Positions 27,590-36,219 of a DNA stretch of 64,000 nt are shown in pieces. A program made the position numbers and the translations under genes. Below the pieces are notes generated by a model, which saw only the letters and a program-made list of their open reading frames with translations, was not told the DNA's origin and did no database searches. The stretch's first letter is position 1. Each line of letters opens with the position of its first letter. Origin of the DNA: Thermococcus sp. 18S1 (GTDB lineage: Archaea; Methanobacteriota_B; Thermococci; Thermococcales; Thermococcaceae); contig NZ_SNUU01000001.1 of assembly GCF_012027645.1 (NCBI RefSeq), positions 124,001 to 188,000 of the forward strand, given 5' to 3'.

Positions 27590-28028
27590 TTCGACGGTTT
27601 TCGTTGAGCATTTAAAGGGGAATCCCACTGCCACGGACATCCTTGAGGCCCTTATCGAAGAGAGTGTAGCCGGATACATAAACGAAACCGTTGCGTCCGA
27701 AGTTGTTTTTATATACCTAAAGCTCAAAACCGGCAAAAGTTTCAGAACGCTGAAGAAAAAGCCAGAACTTGTCAGGGCAGTTCAAAAAGAGCCAGTTTAC
27801 GAGCTTCTCTCACTCTTCAGATTCCTTGAAACAAATGAGTTCGTCTTCTCCCTGTCTAAAAAGCTTATTGAAGAATACGGCCTTCTTCCCAACGATGCCG
27901 TCATCGGCGCAACGGCCATTTTCTACAACCTTGATGGGATAATAACCCTTGACAAAGACTTTGCCGAAATGGCTCAGAACGAGAACCTTTTGATTGTGTC
28001 TTCAAAAGAGGAACTGCTGAACCTCTAA
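27570..28028 (+). CDS. vapC: VapC-type PIN-domain toxin ribonuclease
   Basis: 152 residues. PIN motif at the start (FMVDSTVFVEHLKGN, catalytic D7), second acidic group in YINETVASEVVFIYL, third in LLPNDAVIGATAIFYNLDGIITLDKDF. VapC toxins cut tRNA or rRNA and block translation when the antitoxin is lost. ATG at 27570 has AAGGTGG upstream; an ATG at 27582 is also possible. The pair sits between nucleotidyltransferase and serS genes and has more A+T-rich codon choice than its neighbours, in line with horizontal movement. Confidence 0.88.
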   Translation: MKSFMVDSTVFVEHLKGNPTATDILEALIEESVAGYINETVASEVVFIYLKLKTGKSFRTLKKKPELVRAVQKEPVYELLSLFRFLETNEFVFSLSKKLIEEYGLLPNDAVIGATAIFYNLDGIITLDKDFAEMAQNENLLIVSSKEELLNL

Positions 28029-28036
28029 TGGACAGC

Positions 28037-28072
28037 ACACAGTACAGCCATTTATAAACCCCTGTACTGTGT
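28037..28072. promoter_or_regulatory. Perfect 11-bp inverted repeat around TTTATAAA
   Basis: ACACAGTACAG (28037-28047) and its exact reverse complement CTGTACTGTGT (28062-28072) enclose a 14-base centre holding TTTATAAA, a symmetric TATA box. It lies between the convergent ends of vapC and serS, where no promoter is expected. A further half-copy GGTACA follows at 28075-28080. It could be a bidirectional terminator hairpin, an operator over a promoter for an unseen RNA, or the scar of the vapBC insertion. Confidence 0.6.
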
Positions 28073-28110
28073 ACGGTACAAGAACCAGAGAAAGGGAAGA
28101 GACGAAAGGC

Positions 28111-29478
28111 TCACTCCCCGCAGCACTTCTCCTTCATGTGGGCCGGCAGAATCTCCTTGAAGCCCGTGTACTTCCAGAGAGCCTTCGGGAGCTTTACCAC
28201 GCCCTCTTCCGTCTGGAAGTTCTCGAGGATGGCAACGATTGCCCTCGAGGTGGCTATGGCAGTCGAGTTGAGCGTGTGGACGAACTTGGGCTTCTCGTGG
28301 GTCTTGTCGCGGTAGCGGATGTTCAGCCTTCTCGCCTGCCACTCGGTGCAGTTGCTCGCGCTTACGACCTCCCTGAACTTGCCCTGGCCCGCCATCCAGG
28401 CCTCGATGTCGTACTTCTTCGCCGCAACGTAGCCGAGGTCGCCGGTGCAGATGTTCACGACGCGGTAGGGAATCTCAAGCTCCCGGAATATCTCCTCCGC
28501 GTTGGCTATGAGCTTCTCGTGCCACTCCCAGCTCTCCTCGGGCCTCGCGTAAACGAACTGCTCGACCTTGTGGAACTGGTGGACGCGGAAGATTCCCTTC
28601 GTGTCCTTTCCGGCGGTTCCAGCCTCCTTGCGGAAGCAGGGGCTCACGCCGGCGTAGAGGAGCGGCAGGTCTTTGCCCTCGATTATCTCGTTGGCGTGCA
28701 TCCCGGCCAGCGGGTGCTCGGCCGTCGGAACCAGGTAGAGGTCCTCGCCCTCCACCTTGTAGATGACGTCCTCGAAGTCGCCGAAGCTCGTGACGCCCTC
28801 CTCAACAAAGCGGCGCACCATGTAGGGCGGTATGACCGGGACGAAGCCCTTCTCGATGAGCTTGTCGAGGGCGAAGCGGAGCAAAGCAAGGTCGAGGATG
28901 ACCAGCTCGTTCATGAGATAGTAAAAGCGCGCACCGCTGACCTTCGCGGCCCTCTCAAGGTCTGCTCCCCTCAGGAGCTCGAGCATGTCCACGTGAAGCC
29001 TCGGCCTCCAGTCGAGAACCTCGTAGTCCATCTTTCCAAGGCTCTGCTCCTTAAAGCTCTCGAGGAAGCCCTCCCAGACGCGAGCCTTGCCCCAGAACCT
29101 GATGGGGACGTTCTCGGTGTCGTCCTTGCCGACAGGAACGCTCTCATGGGTGATGTTGGGTAAACGCCAGAGGTAGTAGTCTATCTTCTTCTTCAGCTCC
29201 TCAACTTCCCTCTCAAGCTCCTCGATCTGCCTCACTATCTCGTTGCTTTTAGCCAGCAGATCGTCTATCGGTTCGCCAGCCTTCTTGCGCTTGCCTATCT
29301 GGACGGCAAGCTGGTTGCGCTCCTTCCTGAGGGCGTTTATCCTCTTCAGGTTATCGCGCCATCTGGCATCGAGCTCCAGAATCTCGTCTATCCACTTGAG
29401 CTTCTCAAGCTCGCCGCGCTTTATGAGGTCGCCCCTGACGATATCGGGATTTTCACGGATGAGCTTTATGTCCAGCAT
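28111..29478 (-). CDS. serS: Seryl-tRNA synthetase
   Basis: 455 residues; charges tRNA-Ser. N-terminal long antiparallel coiled-coil arm (RWRDNLKRINALRKERNQLAVQIGKRKKAGEP, then NEIVRQIEELEREVEELKKKIDYYLW) that grips the tRNA, then the class II catalytic core with motif 2 CFRKEAGTAGKDTKGIFRVHQFHKVE and motif 3 in LNSTAIATSRAIVAILENFQ. This is the common (bacterial/eukaryal-type) SerRS, not the rare methanogen form. Promoter CTTTTTTAAAC before the ATG. Confidence 0.98.
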   Translation of the reverse strand: MLDIKLIRENPDIVRGDLIKRGELEKLKWIDEILELDARWRDNLKRINALRKERNQLAVQIGKRKKAGEPIDDLLAKSNEIVRQIEELEREVEELKKKIDYYLWRLPNITHESVPVGKDDTENVPIRFWGKARVWEGFLESFKEQSLGKMDYEVLDWRPRLHVDMLELLRGADLERAAKVSGARFYYLMNELVILDLALLRFALDKLIEKGFVPVIPPYMVRRFVEEGVTSFGDFEDVIYKVEGEDLYLVPTAEHPLAGMHANEIIEGKDLPLLYAGVSPCFRKEAGTAGKDTKGIFRVHQFHKVEQFVYARPEESWEWHEKLIANAEEIFRELEIPYRVVNICTGDLGYVAAKKYDIEAWMAGQGKFREVVSASNCTEWQARRLNIRYRDKTHEKPKFVHTLNSTAIATSRAIVAILENFQTEEGVVKLPKALWKYTGFKEILPAHMKEKCCGE

Positions 29479-29552
29479 AGTCTTTCACCTGGGGAAAGAA
29501 GGTGGAGGAGTTTAAAAAAGGTTTTGATGGGGAATTTGGAGGAACGGCGAAG

Positions 29553-30755
29553 TCAGCCGAAGAACGTGACTTCGACCTCTTCTCCCGCCTCCAGTATCTC
29601 AACGTTCTCCGGCACCTCGATGAAGCCGTCGGCCTCTATGAAGCTAGTTACTGCTCCGCTCCCCTTGAGTATGGGCAGGGCTTTTTCGCCCTCTATCCTG
29701 ACCGGGAGGAACTGACGCCTGCCTTTCACGGAGAAGACCTTGTGGGCGAGCTTTTTCCGGACCTTTCTGATCTCGTTCTCCCTTCCGAGGAGCTTTCTTA
29801 GGAGAGGCGCAACGAGCAGGGTGAAGTTGGTCAGGCAGCTGGTCGGGTAGCCGGGCAGGCCAAAGACGGGCTTTCCATTGATCAGGCCGATTATCGTCGG
29901 CTTACCAGGCTGAATCGCTATGCCGTGAATCTTTACCTCGCCGAGCTCCTCGATTATCGAGCTGGTCAGGTCCCTTATCCCACCGCTCGCACCGCCGCTG
30001 AGGATTACCATGTCGCAGCACTCAATTCCCTTCTCAATGAGCGCCTTGAGGCTCTCACGGTTATCCCTGGCTATGCCGAGGAAGAGCGCCTCGCCACCGA
30101 GCTCCCTGACCGCGTCCGCTATGGCGCGGCCGTTTATGTCGTATATCTGTCCGTACCTCAGCTCAGTCCCGGGGAGAACCACCTCGTTTCCGGTGCTTAT
30201 CACGGCCACCCGAGGCTTCCTGAAGACGGGAACCTCGGCGATTCCAACGGCCGAGAGGAGTGCCGTGTCCTTGAAGGTCAGCCTCGTTCCGCGTTTGAGG
30301 ATGGTCTTTCCTTGGGGGACGTCTGTTCCGGCCTTCATGACGCCGAGACCCGGGTAAGCCGGCTTGTAGATGATGACTTCCTCTCCTTCCCTGTCCACGT
30401 CCTCGAACTGTATCACCGCATCGGCACCCTCGGGCAGGGGCGCACCTGTGGAGATGTAAACGCTCTCACCGGGCTTGAGCTCCACAGTTGGAGTGTCCCC
30501 AGCGTTTATTTCCCCGACGACCTTCAGTCTAACCGGCTCGCTTTCGCTTGCCATGAAGGTGTCCTCAGCCCTTACTGCGTAGCCGTCGACGGTGGCCCTG
30601 TCGAAGGGCGGAACGTTTATCGGCGATGGCACATCCTCGGCCAGAATCCTGCCGAGGGCTTCGCTCAGTGGGACGCTTTCGATTTCTGGCTTCAGGGGGA
30701 ATGAGTTTATGACCTCGAGGGCTTTCTCCAGAGGAACGACCTTCAGGAACGCCAT
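29553..30755 (-). CDS. moeA: Molybdopterin molybdenumtransferase MoeA
   Basis: 400 residues; inserts molybdate or tungstate into adenylylated molybdopterin. MoeA_N (SEALGRILAEDVPSPINVPPFDRATVDGYAVRAED), the MoCF-binding domain with TGNEVV and LSGGASGG...LPGYPTS, and a C-terminal domain ending in EEVEVTFFG. In Thermococcales the metal is mostly tungsten, for aldehyde ferredoxin oxidoreductases. GGTGATAG precedes the ATG, TATA CATTTATAG about 35 bases upstream. MobB at 55.5 kb is in the same pathway. Confidence 0.96.
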   Translation of the reverse strand: MAFLKVVPLEKALEVINSFPLKPEIESVPLSEALGRILAEDVPSPINVPPFDRATVDGYAVRAEDTFMASESEPVRLKVVGEINAGDTPTVELKPGESVYISTGAPLPEGADAVIQFEDVDREGEEVIIYKPAYPGLGVMKAGTDVPQGKTILKRGTRLTFKDTALLSAVGIAEVPVFRKPRVAVISTGNEVVLPGTELRYGQIYDINGRAIADAVRELGGEALFLGIARDNRESLKALIEKGIECCDMVILSGGASGGIRDLTSSIIEELGEVKIHGIAIQPGKPTIIGLINGKPVFGLPGYPTSCLTNFTLLVAPLLRKLLGRENEIRKVRKKLAHKVFSVKGRRQFLPVRIEGEKALPILKGSGAVTSFIEADGFIEVPENVEILEAGEEVEVTFFG

Positions 30756-30818
30756 TCTATCACCGGAGAAAAGAGAACGCCTTTCTATAAATGGGTTGCG
30801 TAAAAGAAAACGTTTACC

Positions 30819-30974
30819 TCACCACTCCTCATCCTCTTCCCAGTCTTCCTCCTCCCACTCCTCTTCCCAGTCCTCGTCGAGCTCGTCCTCTTCCAGCTCC
30901 CACTCCTCCTCTTCCTCGAAAAGCTCTTCCCCTTCGAACTCCTCGACCTTCTTCTTTTTCTTAGGAGGCTGCAT
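30819..30974 (-). CDS. Small, very acidic Trp-rich protein
   Basis: 51 residues: MQPPKKKKKVEEFEGEEL, then an almost unbroken Glu/Asp tail punctuated by Trp at a spacing of about 5-8 residues (EEEEWELEED, DEDWEEEW, EDWEEDEEW). Nearly two-thirds of residues are Glu or Asp and the first eight include five Lys. GGGGATCGGG precedes the ATG and a TATA (GTTTATAAG on the minus strand, 31006-31014) is correctly placed, so this is probably a real gene. No family is known to me; a nucleic-acid mimic or basic-protein-binding tail is a guess. Confidence 0.68.
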   Translation of the reverse strand: MQPPKKKKKVEEFEGEELFEEEEEWELEEDELDEDWEEEWEEEDWEEDEEW

Positions 30975-31104
30975 CCCGATCCCCGTTTCTACCTGCGGAT
31001 AATGGCTTATAAACTTTTTTCTACCAATTTAAAGCATTTCGTGGCCAAATTCTGTGATTCGGCCGGTTAGAAAGGTTTTTAATTGATGAGGCCAAGTGGA
31101 AATC

Positions 31105-31872
31105 ATGAGAGTAGCCATCGTAACGAGCGACGCCCGCGTTTACTACACCGCCACCAGGGTGCTGAAGGAGTACGGCATACCCTTCCACAGCCTCCAGGTG
31201 GGTGAAGAGATACCCTTCGACGTTGAAGTGGTCCTGACGGGGGAAAGGGACTACAAGAGGGTCAGGTTTCCTGTAAAGGTCATTGTCAGGGACGAGAACT
31301 TCATAGACGAACTCCTGGCGAAGCTCGAAGGCAGGGAGAGGTTTAAGAGAGTTTACATCGCCATAGACCCCGGGGAAAGGCCGGGACTGAGCGTCGTCGC
31401 GGATAACCGTGTGCTCGAGGTTCACCACCTGAAGAGCCCGCGCGACGTTGGAATAATCCTCGACCTGCTGGATAAGTATCCCGGCGCTAAAATCAAAATC
31501 GGCCACGGCGCCAAGAGGCAGAGGGTGCTCATGCTCAAGGCCCTAGCGGACGTGCTCGGCTACGATTATCCCCTCATCGTCGTGAACGAGTCGAGGACCA
31601 CCCCAAAGGTGGGCGGCATAGAGGTGTCCCAGGTGCAGGACATCGTGGCGGCCATAAATATAGGCCTGCGCGAGGGGAAGGAAGTTCCCATAGGCGAGCT
31701 GCTCGACGTTAAGGAGCCGACAAAGCGTGAGATAGACGATATAAAGAGGCGGAGCCGTGAGCTGAGCGGGAACATCACGATATCCTCCAGACTGGCCCGC
31801 GAAGTTGCGCTGGGCAACCTGACGCTGGATGAGGCGATAGATAGGCAGAGGAAGAGGAGGCGGTCAAGATGA
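31105..31872 (+). CDS. Conserved archaeal protein with RNase H-like fold
   Basis: 255 residues. The strand [24 protein letters not shown] (about 90-113) followed by [14 protein letters not shown] and IVVNESRTT is typical of RuvC/YqgF-like RNase H folds (IDPG...G, acidic ESRTT). The C-terminal part ([18 protein letters not shown]...) is basic. TTTTTAATT ends about 20 bases before the ATG, suggesting a leaderless mRNA; a GTG at 31096 is an alternative. It overlaps the CDC48 gene by 4 bases (ATGA), so the two are coupled. Catalysis has not been shown for this group to my knowledge. Confidence 0.8.
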   Translation: MRVAIVTSDARVYYTATRVLKEYGIPFHSLQVGEEIPFDVEVVLTGERDYKRVRFPVKVIVRDENFIDELLAKLEGRERFKRVYIAIDPGERPGLSVVADNRVLEVHHLKSPRDVGIILDLLDKYPGAKIKIGHGAKRQRVLMLKALADVLGYDYPLIVVNESRTTPKVGGIEVSQVQDIVAAINIGLREGKEVPIGELLDVKEPTKREIDDIKRRSRELSGNITISSRLAREVALGNLTLDEAIDRQRKRRRSR

Positions 31873-34382
31873 TCTTCGGTAAGGATGAGGAGAGGTACGA
31901 GAAGATTAAGCTCCGCGTTGCAGAGGCCCTGAAGAGGGATGTTGGCAGAGGAATAGTCCGGTTCGACAGGAAGTTCCAGAAGCAGCTCGGGGTGGAGCCG
32001 GGCGACATCGTGGAGCTTATAGGCGACCGCACAACCGCCGCGATAGTGGCCAACCCCCACCCGGACGACAGGGGACTCGACATCATCAGAATGGACGGCT
32101 ACATCAGGAGGAACGCCGGGGTCAGCATAGGCGACTACGTGACGGTGGCGAAGGCCGAGGTGCAGGAGGCGAAGAAGGTTACCCTCGCCCCAGCCCAGAA
32201 GGGCGTCTTCATCCAGATACCCGGCGATATGGTGAAGCAGAACCTCCTGGGAAGGCCCGTGGTGAAGGGAGACCTGGTGGTCGCCAGCAGCAGGGGGGAG
32301 ACCTACTACGGCGGCTCGCCCTTCGACGAGCTGCTCAGGGGGCTCTTCGAGACAATGCCCCTCGGATTCGGGGAGCTGAAGTTCGTGGTGGTCAGCACCA
32401 ACCCCAAGGGCGTCGTCCAGATAACCTACAACACAGAGGTTGAGGTCCTCCCGCAGGCGGTTGAGGTGCGCGAGGAGGCCATCCCTGAGGTCACCTACGA
32501 GGACATCGGCGGCCTGAGCGATGCAATTCAGAAGATACGCGAGATGGTGGAGCTCCCGCTCAAGCACCCGGAGCTCTTTGAGCGCCTTGGAATTGAACCG
32601 CCTAAGGGTGTGCTCCTCTACGGTCCGCCCGGAACGGGTAAGACCCTCCTTGCAAAGGCCGTCGCCAACGAGGCCAACGCCCACTTCATAGCCATCAACG
32701 GCCCGGAGGTCATGAGCAAGTTCTACGGCGAGAGTGAGGAGCGTTTGAGGGAGATATTCAAGGAGGCCGAAGAGAACGCCCCCAGCATCATATTCATTGA
32801 TGAGATTGACGCGATAGCCCCCAAGAGGGAGGAGGTTGTCGGGGAGGTTGAAAAACGCGTTGTCAGTCAGCTCCTCACCCTGATGGACGGCCTGAAGGGA
32901 CGCGGAAAGGTCATAGTTATCGCCGCCACCAACAGGCCGGATGCCCTGGATCCAGCCCTCAGAAGGCCCGGACGCTTCGACAGGGAGATAGAGGTCGGGG
33001 TTCCCGATAAGAAGGGCAGGAAGGAGATACTCCAGATACACACGAGAGGAATGCCCCTCGAGCCGGATTACGACAGGGAGACAGTCCTCAAGGTTCTGAA
33101 GGAGCTCCTCAAAAAGAAAGCCTTTGATGAGGAGGTTCTCAAAAAGCTGATGGAGCGTGTTGAGAAGGCCAGGAGCGACGACGAGGTGAAGGAGATTCTG
33201 AAGAGCGCGAGCGAGGTTTACCCAGAGGTCAGAACCAGGCTCATCGACAGGATGCTCGAGAGGATCGCGGAGAAAACGCACGGCTTCGTCGGTGCGGACC
33301 TCGCCGCCCTCGCGAGAGAGGCGGCCATGGTCGTCCTCAGGAGGCTCATAAACGAGGGCAAGATAAGCCCCGAGCACGAGAAGATACCCCCTGAGGTCCT
33401 CCAGGAGCTTCGCGTGAGGAAGGCTGACTTCTACGAGGCCCTCAAGATGGTGGACCCAAGCGCGCTCAGGGAAGTGCTCATCGAGATGCCGAACGTCCGC
33501 TGGGAGGACATAGGCGGCCTCGAGGAGGTAAAGCAGGAGCTCAAAGAAGCGGTCGAGTGGCCGATGAAATATCCCAAGGCGTTCCAGAGGCTCGGCATCG
33601 AGCCGCCGAGGGGTGTGCTCCTCTACGGTCCACCTGGAACGGGTAAGACTCTCCTGGCCAAGGCCGTGGCGACGGAGAGCGAGGCCAACTTCATCGGCAT
33701 CCGCGGCCCGGAGGTTCTCAGCAAGTGGGTGGGTGAGAGCGAGAAGCGCGTGAGGGAGATATTCAGGAAGGCTCGCCAGGCCGCTCCAACGGTGATATTC
33801 ATCGACGAGATCGACGCGATAGCCCCAGCCAGAGGCATGGAGGGCGACCGCGTTACCGACAGGCTCATCAACCAGCTCCTCACCGAGATGGACGGCATAG
33901 AGCGCAACAGCGGTGTGGTCGTCATAGCCGCGACGAACAGGCCCGACATTCTCGACCCTGCCCTGCTCAGACCCGGCAGGTTCGACAGGCTCATACTAGT
34001 TCCAGCGCCCGACGAAAAGGCAAGGCTTGAGATACTCAGGGTTCACACGAAGCGCGTACCCCTGGCGGGGGACGTCAACCTCAAGGAGCTCGCAAAGAAG
34101 ACCGAGGGATACAGCGGTGCGGACATAGAGGCCCTCGTGAGGGAAGCGGCCCTGCTGGCGATGCGCAGGATAATGAGGGAGCTGCCTGCGGAGGCCGTCG
34201 AGGAGGAGAGCGAGGAGTTCCTTGAGAGGCTTAGGGTTTCAAAGAGGGACTTCGAGGCGGCCCTCAAGAAGGTGCGCCCGAGCATAACGCCCTACATGGT
34301 CGAGTACTATCAGAACTTCGACGAGAACAGGAGGAAGAGGGGCGGAAAGAAAACGGAAGGACCCGACTACTACACCTTCTGA
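31869..34382 (+). CDS. CDC48/VCP-type AAA ATPase (paralogue A)
   Basis: 837 residues. N-terminal double-psi barrel region ([28 protein letters not shown]), then AAA domain D1 (Walker [14 protein letters not shown], Walker [17 protein letters not shown]) and D2 (second Walker [29 protein letters not shown]), each with an arginine-finger RRPGRFDR or LRPGRFDR. Between D1 core and its THGFVGADL segment there is a helical insertion of about 70 residues. It is a hexameric unfoldase that can feed the proteasome. A second copy is at 51577-53964, about two-thirds identical by eye in the ATPase cores. Confidence 0.97.
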   Translation: MIFGKDEERYEKIKLRVAEALKRDVGRGIVRFDRKFQKQLGVEPGDIVELIGDRTTAAIVANPHPDDRGLDIIRMDGYIRRNAGVSIGDYVTVAKAEVQEAKKVTLAPAQKGVFIQIPGDMVKQNLLGRPVVKGDLVVASSRGETYYGGSPFDELLRGLFETMPLGFGELKFVVVSTNPKGVVQITYNTEVEVLPQAVEVREEAIPEVTYEDIGGLSDAIQKIREMVELPLKHPELFERLGIEPPKGVLLYGPPGTGKTLLAKAVANEANAHFIAINGPEVMSKFYGESEERLREIFKEAEENAPSIIFIDEIDAIAPKREEVVGEVEKRVVSQLLTLMDGLKGRGKVIVIAATNRPDALDPALRRPGRFDREIEVGVPDKKGRKEILQIHTRGMPLEPDYDRETVLKVLKELLKKKAFDEEVLKKLMERVEKARSDDEVKEILKSASEVYPEVRTRLIDRMLERIAEKTHGFVGADLAALAREAAMVVLRRLINEGKISPEHEKIPPEVLQELRVRKADFYEALKMVDPSALREVLIEMPNVRWEDIGGLEEVKQELKEAVEWPMKYPKAFQRLGIEPPRGVLLYGPPGTGKTLLAKAVATESEANFIGIRGPEVLSKWVGESEKRVREIFRKARQAAPTVIFIDEIDAIAPARGMEGDRVTDRLINQLLTEMDGIERNSGVVVIAATNRPDILDPALLRPGRFDRLILVPAPDEKARLEILRVHTKRVPLAGDVNLKELAKKTEGYSGADIEALVREAALLAMRRIMRELPAEAVEEESEEFLERLRVSKRDFEAALKKVRPSITPYMVEYYQNFDENRRKRGGKKTEGPDYYTF

Positions 34383-34459
34383 TTTCCCTCCTCTTTTTGG
34401 AAAAAGTTTTATACGTTGGTGCCCAAGAACTTACACGATTAAACCGAGGGGTGGCGAAA

Positions 34460-34780
34460 ATGGTCAAGATAATGGCTTCCAAGCTTAGGGACGTGGAACT
34501 GATAACCGACACCGGTGTAAGGCTCGGCTGGGTCTATGACCTCAGCTTTGACGAGGAAACCGGCGATATTCTCGTGATAGTTGCCGAACCGGATGAGGAC
34601 CTCGACACCAGCGAATTCGTCACGGATCACGAAGGTCTGCTCCTCATCCCCGTCAGCGCTGTTAAGAGCATCGGCGAGGTCATAATCATCGACTCAAGCA
34701 AACTCGCCGTCAAATCCAAGCTCAGAAGGCCGCCCTCCTCCGTGAAGGGCTCCGGGGAATCCTCCGGCCTCGGACAGTGA
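34460..34780 (+). CDS. PRC-barrel domain protein
   Basis: 106 residues. MVKIMASKLRDVELITDTGVRLGWVYDLSFDEETGDILVIVAEP matches the archaeal PRC-barrel pattern (a six-stranded small barrel also found in RimM and photosynthetic reaction centres), ending VGEVIIIDSSKL-like strands and a disordered Ser/Gly tail (PPSSVKGSGESSGLG). ATG at 34460 selected with GGGGTGG upstream; TATA GTTTTATAC at about 34404-34412. Many Thermococcales encode several copies; suggested roles are in RNA or cell division, unproven here. Confidence 0.87.
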   Translation: MVKIMASKLRDVELITDTGVRLGWVYDLSFDEETGDILVIVAEPDEDLDTSEFVTDHEGLLLIPVSAVKSIGEVIIIDSSKLAVKSKLRRPPSSVKGSGESSGLGQ

Positions 34781-34791
34781 TTCCCTCCTTT

Positions 34792-35499
34792 TCAATACCC
34801 ATCGTACAGCCTCTCCGCAAGGAAGCGGGGCAGGCCCGCATCAAGTATCTTTCTTGCCGCTTCCTGAACGTCGTATTCCACCCTGCGGAACTCAACGTTA
34901 TCTGGCGGCTCCCCATCGGTGTCGATCAGCGCGTAGGCCGCCCTCCAGTCTCCGTCCCTGGGCTGCCCTACGCCTCCGGGGTTGATGATCCTCCTGCCCC
35001 CCAGCACCCTCAGCATGGGCACGTGGGTGTGGCCGACTAGAAGGTCATCCTGACGGACGTAGCTCAGAACCGCTTTGAACTCCCCCTCCGGGAGCCATGG
35101 AAAGAGGTACTCGTCCAGCGGGGCCCTCGGGGAGCCGTGGATGAGGAGATAGCTCCGCCCAGCGTCGTCCGTAAAGAGCTGCCTCACAGGGAGCCTTCTG
35201 AGAAATTCAAGGTTTTCCACGGTCATAACGCGCTGGTGCCAGCGAACCGCCTGTCGCGCATAGGGGTTGAAGCCCCACTCCGCCCCGAAGGCGATGGCGT
35301 TGTCGTGGTTGCCACGGACGCAGAGGAAGGTTCTCTTCTCCATCCGCTCCCTCACGAACTCCACGACCTCGTTTGGCGAAGCCCCGTAGCCGACCAGGTC
35401 GCCCATGCACAGAACCGCGTCGGTCTTCCTTACCTCCTTCCACACCGCTTTCAGGGCCTCCAGGTTGGAGTGGATGTCCGAGATGAGGGCGATGAGCAT
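34792..35499 (-). CDS. Calcineurin-type metallophosphoesterase
   Basis: 235 residues. The five phosphoesterase motifs are visible: LISDIHSNLEAL (DxH), CMGDLVGYG (GDxVxxG), VRGNHDNAI (GNHD), LIHGSPR and VGHTHVP (GHxH), ending NPGGVGQPRDGD. It belongs to the MJ0936/YfcE-like group with general phosphodiesterase activity in vitro. ATG at 35499 begins the first strand and follows GGTGGT; an in-frame ATG at 35574 is too far upstream to carry domain sequence. Convergent with the PRC-barrel gene. Confidence 0.92.
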   Translation of the reverse strand: MLIALISDIHSNLEALKAVWKEVRKTDAVLCMGDLVGYGASPNEVVEFVRERMEKRTFLCVRGNHDNAIAFGAEWGFNPYARQAVRWHQRVMTVENLEFLRRLPVRQLFTDDAGRSYLLIHGSPRAPLDEYLFPWLPEGEFKAVLSYVRQDDLLVGHTHVPMLRVLGGRRIINPGGVGQPRDGDWRAAYALIDTDGEPPDNVEFRRVEYDVQEAARKILDAGLPRFLAERLYDGY

Positions 35500-35597
35500 G
35501 GGACCACCAGAACTCATGAATGCCCGAACTGTTATAAACCTTGGGCCGACTGAAATACGGCACAATATCGACAATTTAATAAATATTTGATATCATC

Positions 35598-36164
35598 ATG
35601 TTTTGGGTGATCCCTCTGAAAAAACTTTGTGCTATAATGATTGGGGTCTTGGTTGCCATTTCCGTAATCTCCAGTTATTCATGGTACAAAACAGAAGATG
35701 ACCTAAAAATCCTCAGGACGGTTCATGAAGAGAGCTGGAGCAAGGCATACCTGACGGCGACTCAGGATATCTACGAGCTCAGCTATATGGGCGAGGTGTT
35801 TGAAGGGCTCCTTGAGGAAAATGCTTCTGAAGATACCATAGTCGAATACGCCGGGGGATACTACCTGAGGGCAAGGCACGTCAGACAGATTTTTCTGTTC
35901 CTAAGTTACGAACTCACAGAAGGACATTCCAAGTATTACAAAATCGGAGAGGGGTTTGGACACCTTGAAGAGTTTTTCATAGACGTGCGCTCTGAGGTGG
36001 GAGTTGATAAAACCGAAACCATTCGGGAAAACATTGGAATCCTCAAAGAAATCTCACGCATAGTTAAAGAGCTCGGAGAATATGCCGATCCAAGGGATAT
36101 CCCGCAGGAACTGGCCGATGAGCTGCTGAACGCAACCAGCGATTTAAAACTCATCTACGAGTAA
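35598..36164 (+). CDS. Hypothetical membrane-anchored protein
   Basis: 188 residues, one N-terminal membrane helix (about 9-28, KLCAIMIGVLVAISVISSYSW) and an all-helical, Glu-rich extracytoplasmic part (EVFEGLLEENASEDTIVEYAGGYYLRARHVRQIFLFL, later IGILKEISRIVKEL). More A+T-rich than neighbours and preceded by an A+T stretch TTTAATAAATATTTG at 35575-35590, so probably a short or absent leader; no clear ribosome site. Looks like a lineage-specific protein; no family recognised. Confidence 0.7.
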   Translation: MFWVIPLKKLCAIMIGVLVAISVISSYSWYKTEDDLKILRTVHEESWSKAYLTATQDIYELSYMGEVFEGLLEENASEDTIVEYAGGYYLRARHVRQIFLFLSYELTEGHSKYYKIGEGFGHLEEFFIDVRSEVGVDKTETIRENIGILKEISRIVKELGEYADPRDIPQELADELLNATSDLKLIYE

Positions 36165-36219
36165 TCCCCGTGAAACTCAAAAACCAACACATCAAAATAA
36201 GAATGGGGCAGAGATGCCC

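Noticed and set aside
28069-29163. A 364-codon plus-strand frame after the 28037-28072 inverted repeat
   Set aside because: It would be served by the TATA in the repeat but runs entirely opposite serS and shows no domain.
31566-33377. A 603-codon open frame opposite CDC48-A
   Set aside because: Antisense to a highly conserved AAA ATPase; the reverse frame lacks recognizable domains and regulatory signals.
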